Assembly: GCF_000421485.1 (NCBI RefSeq)
Contig: NZ_ATXC01000001.1
Coordinates: forward strand, 1,357,087-1,421,086
Origin: Desulfurobacterium sp. TC5-1
GTDB taxonomy: Bacteria > Aquificota > Aquificia > Desulfurobacteriales > Desulfurobacteriaceae
DNA: 64,000 nucleotides
Reading direction: 5' to 3'
Position numbers and translations under genes: made by a program. Positions 8,527 to 17,242 of this stretch are shown in pieces. The notes below the pieces were generated by a model. The model saw nothing but the letters and a program-made list of their open reading frames with translations, was not told where the DNA came from and made no database searches. Each line of letters opens with the position of its first letter. Position 1 is the stretch's first letter.

Positions 8527-8837
8527 TTCTCTCACCACTTACAATGTTCCAGCTTACAGGTGCTCTGCTCTTTTTCATAGGTGCCACATGTATGGCATTT
8601 AAAAGAACATTTATAGGGATGTTAATCGGTGTTGAGATAATGCTGAACGGCGCAGGGTTATCTCTTGTTGCCTCTTCACAATTAACAACAGCTGACAGCG
8701 CTACAGGCCAGATAGGTGCACTACTCATAATGGGCCTTGCAGCTGCAGAAGCAACGCTCGTCCTCGCAATAGCTCTAATCGTCTATAGAAGGTTTAAAAC
8801 TGTAGAATCTGAAAAAGTTGCAACTTTGAGAGGTTAA
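8523..8837 (+). CDS. nuoK: NADH-quinone oxidoreductase-type subunit K
   Basis: 104 residues, three membrane helices. Two conserved buried glutamates are seen in GVEIMLNGAGLSL and AAAEATLVLAI, the proton-path residues of NuoK/MrpC. Follows nuoJ with ATGA overlap and is followed after three bases by the first antiporter-like gene. Standard length. Confidence 0.96.
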   Translation: MILSPLTMFQLTGALLFFIGATCMAFKRTFIGMLIGVEIMLNGAGLSLVASSQLTTADSATGQIGALLIMGLAAAEATLVLAIALIVYRRFKTVESEKVATLRG

Positions 8838-8840
8838 GGG

Positions 8841-10322
8841 ATGAAAGAATTTGTCGTTAGTGCACAGATGGTGATTCCGTTAATCCTGACAGGTATAGCA
8901 CCCCTACTTATAGTGTTTATGAGAAAAGATCCGAACAGAAGAGAAATGGTATCCTTTATCATTGCCATTTTAACTTTCCTATCGGTAATATCCCTTGTTC
9001 CTCCGGTGTTAAACCATAAGGTTCTCATATACAAGATTTCCGAATTAATACCGGGTATCTCTTTTAAGCTTGCCGTTGACGGAATGAGTCTCCTGTTTGC
9101 CATTGTATCCTCATTCCTCTGGATATTCGCTACAAGCTACAATATAGGTTACATGCGCTCCTTAAAAGAACACGCACAGACCCGCTTCTTTGCATTTTTT
9201 GCACTCGCCATATTTGGCGCTTTAGGTGTAGCATTCAGTGGCAACATTTTTACCATGTACTTTTTCTATGAAATAATCACTGTAGCTACTTTCCCCTTAG
9301 TTGGTCACGAACAGACAGAAACGGCTTTAGAAGGTGCAAAGAAATACCTTATCTACCTTATGGGTACCTCCAAACTCTTCTTGCTTCCGGCGATGATACT
9401 TACCTACGTTTATGCCGGAACACTTGATTTTAACCTCATGGACCTTGCCCACGGTATATTCCCCACAACCACACCTCACTGGATAATGGTATTAACATAC
9501 GCACTTTACATAGCAGGTATCGCAAAAGCTGCCATTATGCCGCTACACAACTGGCTTCCATCCGCTATGGTTGCACCAACACCGGTATCTGCACTTCTAC
9601 ACGCGGTTGCCGTTGTTAAAGCCGGCGTTTTCTCAATCGCAAGAGTGGTTCTCTGCGTGATGGGAACAAATGCGATGCACAGACTACACCTTGACATACC
9701 GAGTGCCTACCTTGCATCATTTACAATTCTCGTTGCTTCAATAATAGCTCTAACAAAAGACGACCTAAAAGCAAGGATTGCATACTCTACAATAAGCCAG
9801 CTTTCATACATAGTTTTGGGTGTGGTTCTGCTGGCTCCTGCAGCAATACAGGGAGGACTTTTTCACATTGCTGCACATGCTTTTTCTAAAATTACCCTAT
9901 TTTTTGCTGCCGGTGCCATATATGTAGCTGCACATCTTAAAAAGGTGAGTCAGCTTTCGGGCGTAGGCAGAAAGATGCCAATAACATTTGGTATGTTTGG
10001 CCTTGCAACTATAAGCATGATCGGCCTTCCGCCGGCAGTCGGTTTTGTAAGTAAGTGGTACTTGATAGAAGGTGCTTTAAACATCCATCAGGTTATTTTT
10101 ATGGTTGTTCTGCTTATCAGTGCCCTCTTCAACGCTGCTTACTTTGTACCAATCGTTTATAAAGGTTTCTTTGAAAAGCCCAAACCCGGAATTGAAATAG
10201 AACATATATCGGAAGCACCGTTAACAATGGTCATACCTTTAACAGTTACAGCCATTGCATCTTTACTACTTGGTATTTACCCTTACTTCTTCCTCAACCT
10301 TATTCAGACGCTCTGGAGGTAA
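8841..10322 (+). CDS. MrpD/NuoM-like proton-translocating subunit of the nuo operon (first)
   Basis: 493 residues, about 14 membrane helices. Proton-path residues are present: Glu in FFYEIITVATFP (helix 5), Lys in IAKAAIMPLHNWLP (helix 7), Lys in HAVAVVKAG (helix 8) and Lys in FVSKWYLIEG (helix 12). The sequence is closer to MrpD or membrane-bound hydrogenase antiporter subunits than to NuoL, and it ends without the long transverse helix of NuoL. It sits where nuoL normally stands, between nuoK and nuoM. A fourth antiporter-type subunit in the complex is likely. Named by family only. Confidence 0.88.
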   Translation: MKEFVVSAQMVIPLILTGIAPLLIVFMRKDPNRREMVSFIIAILTFLSVISLVPPVLNHKVLIYKISELIPGISFKLAVDGMSLLFAIVSSFLWIFATSYNIGYMRSLKEHAQTRFFAFFALAIFGALGVAFSGNIFTMYFFYEIITVATFPLVGHEQTETALEGAKKYLIYLMGTSKLFLLPAMILTYVYAGTLDFNLMDLAHGIFPTTTPHWIMVLTYALYIAGIAKAAIMPLHNWLPSAMVAPTPVSALLHAVAVVKAGVFSIARVVLCVMGTNAMHRLHLDIPSAYLASFTILVASIIALTKDDLKARIAYSTISQLSYIVLGVVLLAPAAIQGGLFHIAAHAFSKITLFFAAGAIYVAAHLKKVSQLSGVGRKMPITFGMFGLATISMIGLPPAVGFVSKWYLIEGALNIHQVIFMVVLLISALFNAAYFVPIVYKGFFEKPKPGIEIEHISEAPLTMVIPLTVTAIASLLLGIYPYFFLNLIQTLWR

Positions 10323-10325
10323 GAA

Positions 10326-10577
10326 ATGGACATGGTTAAAGTTTTGGAAACCCTAAGGGATAACAGTCACAAACTGAAACTGCTCTGGTGGGCATTTTTA
10401 GCCCTGACAGTTGTTCTAAATATCTTCATAAAGCCACACCATCCCCATTTCGAGTGGGAAAAGATTCCCGGAGCGTGGGGTATTTTTGGACTCGTATTTT
10501 CAATAACAATCATCTTAGTTATGAAGAAGGTTATTTATCCACTAATAAGCCGTCCAGAGGGGTACTATGAGTGCTAA
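10326..10577 (+). CDS. Small two-helix membrane protein of the nuo operon
   Basis: 83 residues. Two predicted membrane helices, about 18-34 and 50-68, joined by a loop with HHPHFEWEKIPG, and a C-terminus ending EGYYEC. Similar small proteins with an H-P-x-F/W-x-W-E loop and a final YY accompany MrpD-type genes in other complex I-like operons, by my recollection. It is four bases after one antiporter gene and overlaps the next by 11 bases, so it is probably an accessory subunit bridging the two. No catalytic motif. Role not established. Confidence 0.8.
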   Translation: MDMVKVLETLRDNSHKLKLLWWAFLALTVVLNIFIKPHHPHFEWEKIPGAWGIFGLVFSITIILVMKKVIYPLISRPEGYYEC

Positions 10578-12348
10578 TTTCATACATCCTGCAATATTTT
10601 TCTTTCTGCTGGCAGTAATTGTACCTATCCTTGGAAAGGATAGACATCACATATGGAAGTGGTTTCTACCTATTCCCGGCGTACTTGCACTTATCATAAG
10701 TATGTCAATGAAGCCGGGAATTTATGAGCTTGGGCATTACCTTGGCTACACGCTAACTGCACGTGTTTCGACACTTTCACTTATATTCGCAAACATATTT
10801 GCCATTGAAGCCATAATTGCAATGGTATTCTCAATGCATGTAAAAAATCCATGGCACCACGTTGCCGCTGCAACGTACGTAGGCGGTGCCATCGCCTGTA
10901 TCTTTTCTGCAGATTACCTAACACTTTACATATTCTGGGAACTGATAGCAGTCGCTTCTGCATTTCTCATCTGGCTAAATGAAGACCTTGACTGTGCGCC
11001 TGTTGTTGCGTTTAGATACTTACTCTTCCACATCGTTTCCGGTCTGTTCCTCCTCGCTGGGATAATGCTCAGATATAAATACGTTGGTAGCTTTGACTTT
11101 TCTACCATAGATATACACCACCTTGCCGCTTACGACTGGCTAATCCTTATAAGTTTTGCCATTAATGCGGCAATAGTTCCCCTACACGCATGGATTCACG
11201 ACGCTTATCCGCGTTCAACAGTAACGGGTATTACCTTCATGAACGCTTACACCACAAAGACAGCCGTCTTTGCACTGGCAACGGTATTCCCCGGTATGTA
11301 TCTGCTGGCCGTTGCAGGAACAGTTATGACTATATTCGGTGCCGCCATGGCACTTATTGAAAACAATGCAAGAAAGATTCTCACATACCATATTATCTCT
11401 CAGGTTGGCTATATGGTTGCCGGAATAGGAATAGGTAACTCTTTAGGATTTAACGGCGGTATTGCCCACGCCTACGCAGATATTCTATTTAAAGGTCTGC
11501 TATTTATGGGCGTAGGCGTAATCATAGAGGCTACAGGAAGGAGAAAACTTACAGAAATGGGCGGACTTGCCTACAAACTTCCGTGGGCAATGATCTTCTA
11601 CATGGTGGGGGCCCTTTCTATTTCAGGTGCACCGCTGTTTGCCGCGTACGTTACAAAAACAATGGTCATAGCAGGTGCAGCTGAAGAGCATATGAAAATA
11701 CTTGCCCTTGGACTTGAAGTTGCTGCTGTCGGTACTTTCCTTTCTGTTGGTCTTAAACTTCCATACTTTGCATTCTTCCACAAGAAGGAATTTGATGGTG
11801 AAGTTAAACCTGTTCCAAAAAACATGTATGTCGGCATGGCAATGGCGGCATTTATGTGCATCCTTGTAGGTTCATATCCTCATTACCTTTACCATATGCT
11901 TCCGATCCAGCCTGTCGAATACCATCCTTACACGGCTTTTCACGTTCTTTCCACACTACAGCTCCTTGGATTTACAGGTCTTGGATTCTACCTGCTGAGG
12001 AAAATTGTCAAACCTCACGACAAAATTATCCTTGACCTTCAATATCTCTACTACGACTTTGTTAAATGGCTCATGATGATATTTGCAGACTTTGTAGCTT
12101 CAATAGACAGTTTCTGGTCAACGCTCTACAAGAAACTTGGTGTTGCTTTTCTAATTACAGTTTCTCAATTTACATCCATATTTGACAGGGGCGTCATTGA
12201 CGGTATTGTTGACGGAAGTGCAAAGGCCGTTGAAAAAAGTGGTGGCATTTTAGGCAACCTACAGAGTGGAAACCTCAATGAGTACGTTGAGTATGCTCTA
12301 AGCTTTGGATTTGCAATAATACTGATTCTTTACTTTATACTACATTAA
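10567..12348 (+). CDS. nuoL: MrpD/HyfB-like antiporter subunit with NuoL-type C-terminal tail (second)
   Basis: 593 residues, the length of NuoL. The core resembles the MrpD/HyfB group: YIFWELIAVASAFL (helix 5 Glu), INAAIVPLHAWIHDAYPRS followed by AYTTKTAVFAL. The helix 7 Lys position is Asn here, while TTK and YVTKTMV keep lysines. The final 110 residues resemble the transverse helix and anchor of NuoL: FDRGVIDGIVDG and then LQSGNLNEYVEYAL. So a MrpD-like core carries a NuoL-like tail that would run along the membrane arm. Symbol given for position and tail; MrpD-like is an equally fair name. Confidence 0.85.
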   Translation: MSANFIHPAIFFFLLAVIVPILGKDRHHIWKWFLPIPGVLALIISMSMKPGIYELGHYLGYTLTARVSTLSLIFANIFAIEAIIAMVFSMHVKNPWHHVAAATYVGGAIACIFSADYLTLYIFWELIAVASAFLIWLNEDLDCAPVVAFRYLLFHIVSGLFLLAGIMLRYKYVGSFDFSTIDIHHLAAYDWLILISFAINAAIVPLHAWIHDAYPRSTVTGITFMNAYTTKTAVFALATVFPGMYLLAVAGTVMTIFGAAMALIENNARKILTYHIISQVGYMVAGIGIGNSLGFNGGIAHAYADILFKGLLFMGVGVIIEATGRRKLTEMGGLAYKLPWAMIFYMVGALSISGAPLFAAYVTKTMVIAGAAEEHMKILALGLEVAAVGTFLSVGLKLPYFAFFHKKEFDGEVKPVPKNMYVGMAMAAFMCILVGSYPHYLYHMLPIQPVEYHPYTAFHVLSTLQLLGFTGLGFYLLRKIVKPHDKIILDLQYLYYDFVKWLMMIFADFVASIDSFWSTLYKKLGVAFLITVSQFTSIFDRGVIDGIVDGSAKAVEKSGGILGNLQSGNLNEYVEYALSFGFAIILILYFILH

Positions 12349-12363
12349 AACGGAGTGGCACCA

Positions 12364-13860
12364 ATGGTTCTAACTGCACTTATACTGTTTCCGATAGTTG
12401 CGGCGATAGTTATTCCCTTCTTAAAAGGGGAAAAGACAGTAAGGTTTTACACGCTGATAGTTGGACTGGTTGAGATAGGACTATCAATACCTCTTATAAC
12501 AGGATTTAAACCGGGTGCAGGATTTCAGTTTGTAGAGAAAGTAAAGTGGATTCCTTCTCTTGGGCTTAACTATTACGTAGGTGTTGATGGTATAAGTATT
12601 TTAATGATTCTGCTAACTGTGTTTCTTCTTCCCCTTACAGTTCTCTGTTCCTGGACCTACATAAAGAAACGTGTGAAAGAATTTCACGTAGCACTTTTGC
12701 TGACCGCAGCTGCATGTATCGGACTGTTTTCCGTCCTTAATCTGGTTCTCTTTTACATATTCTGGGAAGCAATGCTCATTCCGATGTTCCTTATCATTGC
12801 CGTTTGGGGTGGACCGCGAAAGAAATACGCTTCCATAAAGTTTTTCCTCTACACATTAGCTGGAAGTGTTCTTCTACTCGTTGCCATCATTGCATTCTAC
12901 AAAAGTGCCGGAACCTTTTCCATTCCTGAACTTATGAAACACAAATTTGGTTTAACTTTTCAGATATTTACGTTCCTTGCCATGGCTCTTGCCTTTGCTA
13001 TAAAGGTTCCAATGTTCCCATTCCACACATGGCTACCTGCTGCCCACGTTGAAGCACCGACAGCAGGTAGTGTTATTCTTGCTTCTGTTCTCCTTAAAAT
13101 GGGAACTTACGGATTCTTAAGACTCTGTTTACCCCTTGCACCAGAAGCAAGCGTCACACTTGCACCTCTTATGGTGGTTCTTTCTGTAATTTCAATCATT
13201 TACGGCGGCTTTGTAGCGTTAGGACAGACAGATATTAAAAAGCTTATCGCTTATTCTTCTGTAGCTCACATGGGATTTGTAACGTTAGGTATTTTCATGT
13301 TTAACTTAAGGGGTGTTGAAGGTGCACTTATGCAGATGCTTAACCACGGCATTACAACAGGTGCCCTCTTTATGCTGGTTGGTGCACTTTATGAAAGAAG
13401 CCACAGCAGAGAAATAGAAGATAACCTGGGGCTTTCAAAGTACATGCCCATTTACATGGGGTTTTTCCTCCTTTTCGCACTGTCTTCATTTGCGTTTCCC
13501 GGGACAAACAGTTTCGTTGGTGAAATGTTAGTTCTTATAGGAACCTTTGCAAAAGATGTACCTCTTGGACTCGCAGTTATTCCGGGTGCGCTCCTTGCGG
13601 CAGCTTACATGCTTAGACTCACTTTAAAGCTTGCATGGGGCGAACCTTCAAAAGCAAAAGAGTGGAAGGATCTAACTTTAAGGGAAATCGTAATGTTGCT
13701 ACCCCTTGCATTCTTTGTAATTTATATAGGTGTTGCTCCGGGCATCTTCCTCAAAACGATAGACCCGTCTATTAAAACTCTCATCACTCACGTAGAGAAA
13801 AATTCTAACGGAAAACTTATAAATAAACATACCATTCCTTCTTACGGAGAGAGGCAATGA
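12364..13860 (+). CDS. nuoM: NADH-quinone oxidoreductase-type subunit M
   Basis: 498 residues from the ATG at 12364. That start has GGAG eight bases upstream; the in-frame GTG at 12355 would overlap the ribosome site itself. Signatures: YIFWEAMLIPMFLI (helix 5 Glu), KVPMFPFHTWLPAAHVEAP (helix 7 Lys) and ASVLLKMGTYG. Third antiporter-type subunit. Overlaps nuoN by four bases. Confidence 0.95.
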   Translation: MVLTALILFPIVAAIVIPFLKGEKTVRFYTLIVGLVEIGLSIPLITGFKPGAGFQFVEKVKWIPSLGLNYYVGVDGISILMILLTVFLLPLTVLCSWTYIKKRVKEFHVALLLTAAACIGLFSVLNLVLFYIFWEAMLIPMFLIIAVWGGPRKKYASIKFFLYTLAGSVLLLVAIIAFYKSAGTFSIPELMKHKFGLTFQIFTFLAMALAFAIKVPMFPFHTWLPAAHVEAPTAGSVILASVLLKMGTYGFLRLCLPLAPEASVTLAPLMVVLSVISIIYGGFVALGQTDIKKLIAYSSVAHMGFVTLGIFMFNLRGVEGALMQMLNHGITTGALFMLVGALYERSHSREIEDNLGLSKYMPIYMGFFLLFALSSFAFPGTNSFVGEMLVLIGTFAKDVPLGLAVIPGALLAAAYMLRLTLKLAWGEPSKAKEWKDLTLREIVMLLPLAFFVIYIGVAPGIFLKTIDPSIKTLITHVEKNSNGKLINKHTIPSYGERQ

Positions 13861-15254
13861 ACGGAATAGTAATGCTTTTACCTGAGCTGTTTCAGCTTTT
13901 AATAGTTATAATTCTGTTTTTAGTTGCTCTTGGCAAAGAAAAAAGGAAATTTTCCTGGTTACCGTTCCTAACAGGAACATGCGTTGTCGTTACCGCTGTC
14001 TCACTTTTTAACTCCGGACTTATGTTCTACGGAACTTATAAAATAGATATGCTATCTCAATTTTTTAAACTACTAATAACAATTGGATTTTTTATAGTCT
14101 CTCTCCTCCATGTGAAAAGTATAGATGAAAACCGCAGAGCAGATTATTTTTTACTAATCTCTATAAGCGTTCTTGGACTCATGATGCTCTCTTCTTCTGT
14201 AGAACTTATAACTATATACATCTCTTTAGAAATCGCTTCATATGCTCTCTATGCTATAGTTCCCCTGAGAGCTGAAAGTAAAGAAGCAGCTGAAGCTGGC
14301 ATAAAATACATTCTATTTAGTGCGGTTATGACCGCCGTTTCACTTTACGGTCTTTCCTTCATCTATGCTGATGCCCACACAACGATGCTTTCCCAGTTTA
14401 AAAATATTGGATGGACCTTAACGGCCCATCCGATGGCAACATTTGGAATAACACTATTCTTAGTTGGATTCCTGTTTAAATTGGCATTGTTCCCGTTCCA
14501 CTTTTGGGCACCTGATGTTTATCAGGGAATGGCAAACGAAACTGCAGCCTATGCAACAACACTTCCAAAACTTGGAACAATAGTGGTGCTCATAAGACTT
14601 CTTGGGGCAGTTTACCCATCAGCAGCCGTTGCATCGGTTCTTGCGGTATTCGCTGCACTTTCAATGACAATAGGTAACATTACTGCTCTCGTTCAGGATG
14701 ATGTTAAAAGAGTTCTTGGATACTCTTCTGTCGCCCATGCAGGTTACATGACAGTTGCTCTTCTCATTCAAACAAAAGAAGCACTGGCAAACGTTGCATT
14801 TTACGCAGCGGCCTACATGTTTATGAATCTTCTTGCCTTTTGGGTTATATGTAAACTCTCTGACGGCAAGAATCTTACCTTTAAGGATTTTTCAGGGCTC
14901 TATAAAAGAGCACCGATTCTTGCATTCGCCGTAACAATTGCTGCAATGGGACTGATAGGACTTCCACCTACAGGAGGATTCATAGGAAAGTTCTTCCTCC
15001 TTACAGGTGCATGGGGTAAGGGATTTGACTGGCTTATTATTGTAGCGGCTCTTAACACAGCAGTAGCAGCCTATTACTATCTGAAGTTTATCCGCTTCTC
15101 ATACACAGAAGAGAGTGAAACAGAAGAAAAAGTAAATACGTCACCGATTGACTCTACCGTAGCGGTCATACTGGCCGTAATTGTACTTGCAATAGGAATT
15201 ATTCCATCACCAATTTATCAAATGGCGTTAAAGGCTACAGGCATACTAAGGTGA
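13857..15254 (+). CDS. nuoN: NADH-quinone oxidoreductase-type subunit N
   Basis: 465 residues, about 14 helices. YISLEIASYALYAIV carries the helix 5 Glu, LFKLALFPFHFWAPDVYQG the helix 7 Lys, and GGFIGKFFLLTGA the helix 12 Lys. Last gene of the operon; its TGA lies inside the stem of a terminator hairpin. Completes a set A-D, H-K, two MrpD-like, M, N without E, F or G. Confidence 0.95.
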   Translation: MNGIVMLLPELFQLLIVIILFLVALGKEKRKFSWLPFLTGTCVVVTAVSLFNSGLMFYGTYKIDMLSQFFKLLITIGFFIVSLLHVKSIDENRRADYFLLISISVLGLMMLSSSVELITIYISLEIASYALYAIVPLRAESKEAAEAGIKYILFSAVMTAVSLYGLSFIYADAHTTMLSQFKNIGWTLTAHPMATFGITLFLVGFLFKLALFPFHFWAPDVYQGMANETAAYATTLPKLGTIVVLIRLLGAVYPSAAVASVLAVFAALSMTIGNITALVQDDVKRVLGYSSVAHAGYMTVALLIQTKEALANVAFYAAAYMFMNLLAFWVICKLSDGKNLTFKDFSGLYKRAPILAFAVTIAAMGLIGLPPTGGFIGKFFLLTGAWGKGFDWLIIVAALNTAVAAYYYLKFIRFSYTEESETEEKVNTSPIDSTVAVILAVIVLAIGIIPSPIYQMALKATGILR

Positions 15255-15270
15255 GGGAAATCCTCACCTT
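15248..15270. terminator. Bidirectional terminator between nuoN and surE
   Basis: Nine-base stem AAGGTGAGG (15248-15256), loop GAAAT, stem CCTCACCTT (15262-15270), then TTATTTTTCC on the plus strand. It contains the nuoN stop codon and abuts the surE stop codon, so it serves both convergent genes. Confidence 0.85.
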
Positions 15271-16020
15271 TTATTTTTCCCAATCGTAAGTTTCAAGAAT
15301 TGAAAGTGCCTTATAATCCGTTAAATCAAGCTGTATAGGTGTTATTGAGACAAAACTGTTTTTTACGGCCCAGTAGTCTGTTCCTGGTTCCGCTTTCCAG
15401 TTCGGTTCTTCCCCTCCTATCCAGTAGTAACTCCTTCCCCAGGGATCTTTTCTCTCTTCTACCTTCTCACTGTAAGCTTTCTTGCCCTGTCTTGTCATTT
15501 TGATTCCCTTTATTTTTTCTAAAGGAAGGTTTGGAATGTTCACATTTAAACAACATCCCTCCGGAAGCCCTTTCTCCGCGACCTTAAGTGTAATCTTCCT
15601 TGCATATTCAGCCGCTGCAGTCCAGTGAAAATCGGTAAAAGCGGCAAGGGAAAAAGCAATAGAAGGAATACCTAAAAGTGCACCTTCCATAGCAACAGAA
15701 ACGGTACCTGAATAGGTTATATCCTCACCAAGATTGGGCCCCCTGTTAATACCACCAATAATCATATCGGGGCGTTTCCCGTTCATAACGGCATGTACAC
15801 CTATGTAAACGCAACTCGTGGGTGTACCATCAACGGCGTACCACCTATCCGCCACTCTTTCACACCTTATCGGTCTGTGAAGCGTCAAAGCCCTGCCAAC
15901 GGCACTCCTCTCTCTATCAGGTGCAACAACGACAACATCAGCAAATGTGGAAAGCGCGTCGTACAGGGCTTTCAAACCTTCAGAACGAATGCCGTCATCG
16001 TTTGAAAGTAGAATCTTCAT
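15271..16020 (-). CDS. surE: 5'/3'-nucleotidase SurE
   Basis: 249 residues from the second of two adjacent ATGs (16020); GAGG lies seven bases before it, and SurE proteins usually start MKILLSNDDG. The alternative ATG is at 16023. The metal-binding NDDGI (about 6-10), the RSAVGRALTLH segment and GINRGPNLGEDITYSGTV are all conserved. SurE removes phosphate from nucleoside monophosphates in a stress-linked role. It converges on nuoN with a shared terminator. Confidence 0.95.
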   Translation of the reverse strand: MKILLSNDDGIRSEGLKALYDALSTFADVVVVAPDRERSAVGRALTLHRPIRCERVADRWYAVDGTPTSCVYIGVHAVMNGKRPDMIIGGINRGPNLGEDITYSGTVSVAMEGALLGIPSIAFSLAAFTDFHWTAAAEYARKITLKVAEKGLPEGCCLNVNIPNLPLEKIKGIKMTRQGKKAYSEKVEERKDPWGRSYYWIGGEEPNWKAEPGTDYWAVKNSFVSITPIQLDLTDYKALSILETYDWEK

Positions 16021-16112
16021 CATAAAACCTCACTTTATTATAATTTCACAGAAATCATAAATATATATCCTCTAAGCTAAAATTAAATCTAATGCATATT
16101 TACCCTGCAAAA

Positions 16113-16141
16113 TAGACTCAGAATTTGAGATAATATATGAT
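16113..16141 (+). promoter_or_regulatory. Putative promoter of the receiver-domain gene
   Basis: TAGACT at 16113-16118 and TATGAT at 16136-16141 with a 17-base spacer. The transcript would begin near the GGAGG at 16148-16152, giving a very short leader before the TTG start at 16159. Match is moderate. Confidence 0.35.
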
Positions 16142-16158
16142 ACAAATGGAGGCTTGCA

Positions 16159-16524
16159 TTGAAGGCATTAATAGTCGATGATGTTCTTTTTACAAGGCTC
16201 GTTATGGAAGAGGCGTTAAAGATTTTAGAATCAAAGAGGGAAATTCATTTTGACATCCTTGACCAGGCGGCAAGCTACAGGGAAGCTATCAAAAAATTGA
16301 GCAAAGGAGATTATGACATTGTCATAACAGATATAAAACTAAAAGACGGTCTCGGTATAGAACTTGCAAAGCATATAAAAAGAAAATATCCTGGAACTTT
16401 AGTAATAGCTTTGACGATGTATCCAGAAGAATACAAAAAACATAAAGATATCTTTGACGAATTCCTTAAAAAGCCCATATCTTCAGAGGAATTAGAAGAG
16501 AAGTTAGAAAAGATATTCAAATAA
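16159..16524 (+). CDS. Stand-alone response-regulator receiver domain (CheY-like)
   Basis: 121 residues, TTG start with GGAGG six bases upstream. A complete receiver: acidic pair D7-D8, phospho-acceptor D58 in VITDIKL, Thr in ALTMY and Lys in FLKKPIS. There is no output domain and no histidine kinase in the window, so it must act by protein contact. It lies 12 bases before a gene of unknown function, which is the best candidate partner. Not clearly CheY of a flagellar motor, since no chemotaxis genes are near. Confidence 0.88.
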   Translation: MKALIVDDVLFTRLVMEEALKILESKREIHFDILDQAASYREAIKKLSKGDYDIVITDIKLKDGLGIELAKHIKRKYPGTLVIALTMYPEEYKKHKDIFDEFLKKPISSEELEEKLEKIFK

Positions 16525-16536
16525 GGAGAAGCAGGA

Positions 16537-17142
16537 ATGCTTGAAATAGAAAAAGTTCTCTTTCTTGCTCTTAAAGCATTTCACCCATGGGAAATATCTA
16601 TTAAACTTCCGGAAAGTGAGGGTGCAATATATGTCGAAAACAAAATGATCGTTGCTGCCGAACTTAAAAAGAAAAATAAAACACTAAAAGATTTTGAAGC
16701 ATTCAAAGAAATAATAAAAAGGAGAAGAGAGATAGAAAAATTAGACATATTCCCATTAAGAAATAAAGTGGAAAATAGAATGTCCTGCGATATTTACTGT
16801 GTAATGCAAATGCTTGAAGAGATAGAAGCGATAACGCCCGGTGAAAAGAGCTGGATAGAAGAATTCCTTTTAAACCTCATTTCCCTTGACAGCAACTGGG
16901 TGGTTAACCTCCAGAGTGCAACTTTTAAAGGTAAACTATACTTAAAAGATAGAAAATACATAGATGCTTACTTTTTAGACAAAATAACAAAAGAAGTTTT
17001 CACGGGGAAAGAAGCTCTTAACAGAATTGTTAAGCACAGAAACGAAATCCAGACAGCAGAACTACAACCCATGAAGGAACCCTGTCAGGAAAAGTTCACC
17101 ATTGGCTTTATGGACTTCTTTGAATTATTAAATAAAGACTAA
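16537..17142 (+). CDS. Unknown protein, possibly with diverged DUF4388-like modules, paired with a receiver
   Basis: 201 residues, no signal peptide or membrane helix. Two stretches, HPWEISIKLPESEGAIYVEN (about 23-42) and FKGKLYLKDRKYIDAYFLDK (about 128-147), each look like the 'trait: expresses a label, used as input' beta-hairpin of DUF4388 (PatA N-terminal) proteins, which often pair with receivers. The likeness is weak and from memory. GGAG upstream of the ATG; 12 bases after the receiver gene, so they form an operon. Probably a signalling output of that receiver. Confidence 0.55.
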   Translation: MLEIEKVLFLALKAFHPWEISIKLPESEGAIYVENKMIVAAELKKKNKTLKDFEAFKEIIKRRREIEKLDIFPLRNKVENRMSCDIYCVMQMLEEIEAITPGEKSWIEEFLLNLISLDSNWVVNLQSATFKGKLYLKDRKYIDAYFLDKITKEVFTGKEALNRIVKHRNEIQTAELQPMKEPCQEKFTIGFMDFFELLNKD

Positions 17143-17173
17143 TATCATTTTTAATTTATGTTTCATGAAATCC

Positions 17174-17203
17174 TTGGAAATTTCTATAACTATAAACTAT
17201 AAT
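17174..17203 (+). promoter_or_regulatory. Putative sigma-70 promoter of the radical SAM gene
   Basis: TTGGAA at 17174-17179 and a consensus TATAAT at 17198-17203 with an 18-base spacer. They lie in the 100-base gap before the gene at 17243, which has AGGAGG in front of its ATG. Confidence 0.55.
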
Positions 17204-17242
17204 TACCCGTAAAATTTGCTCTAAACCTATTAGGAGGCCTGA

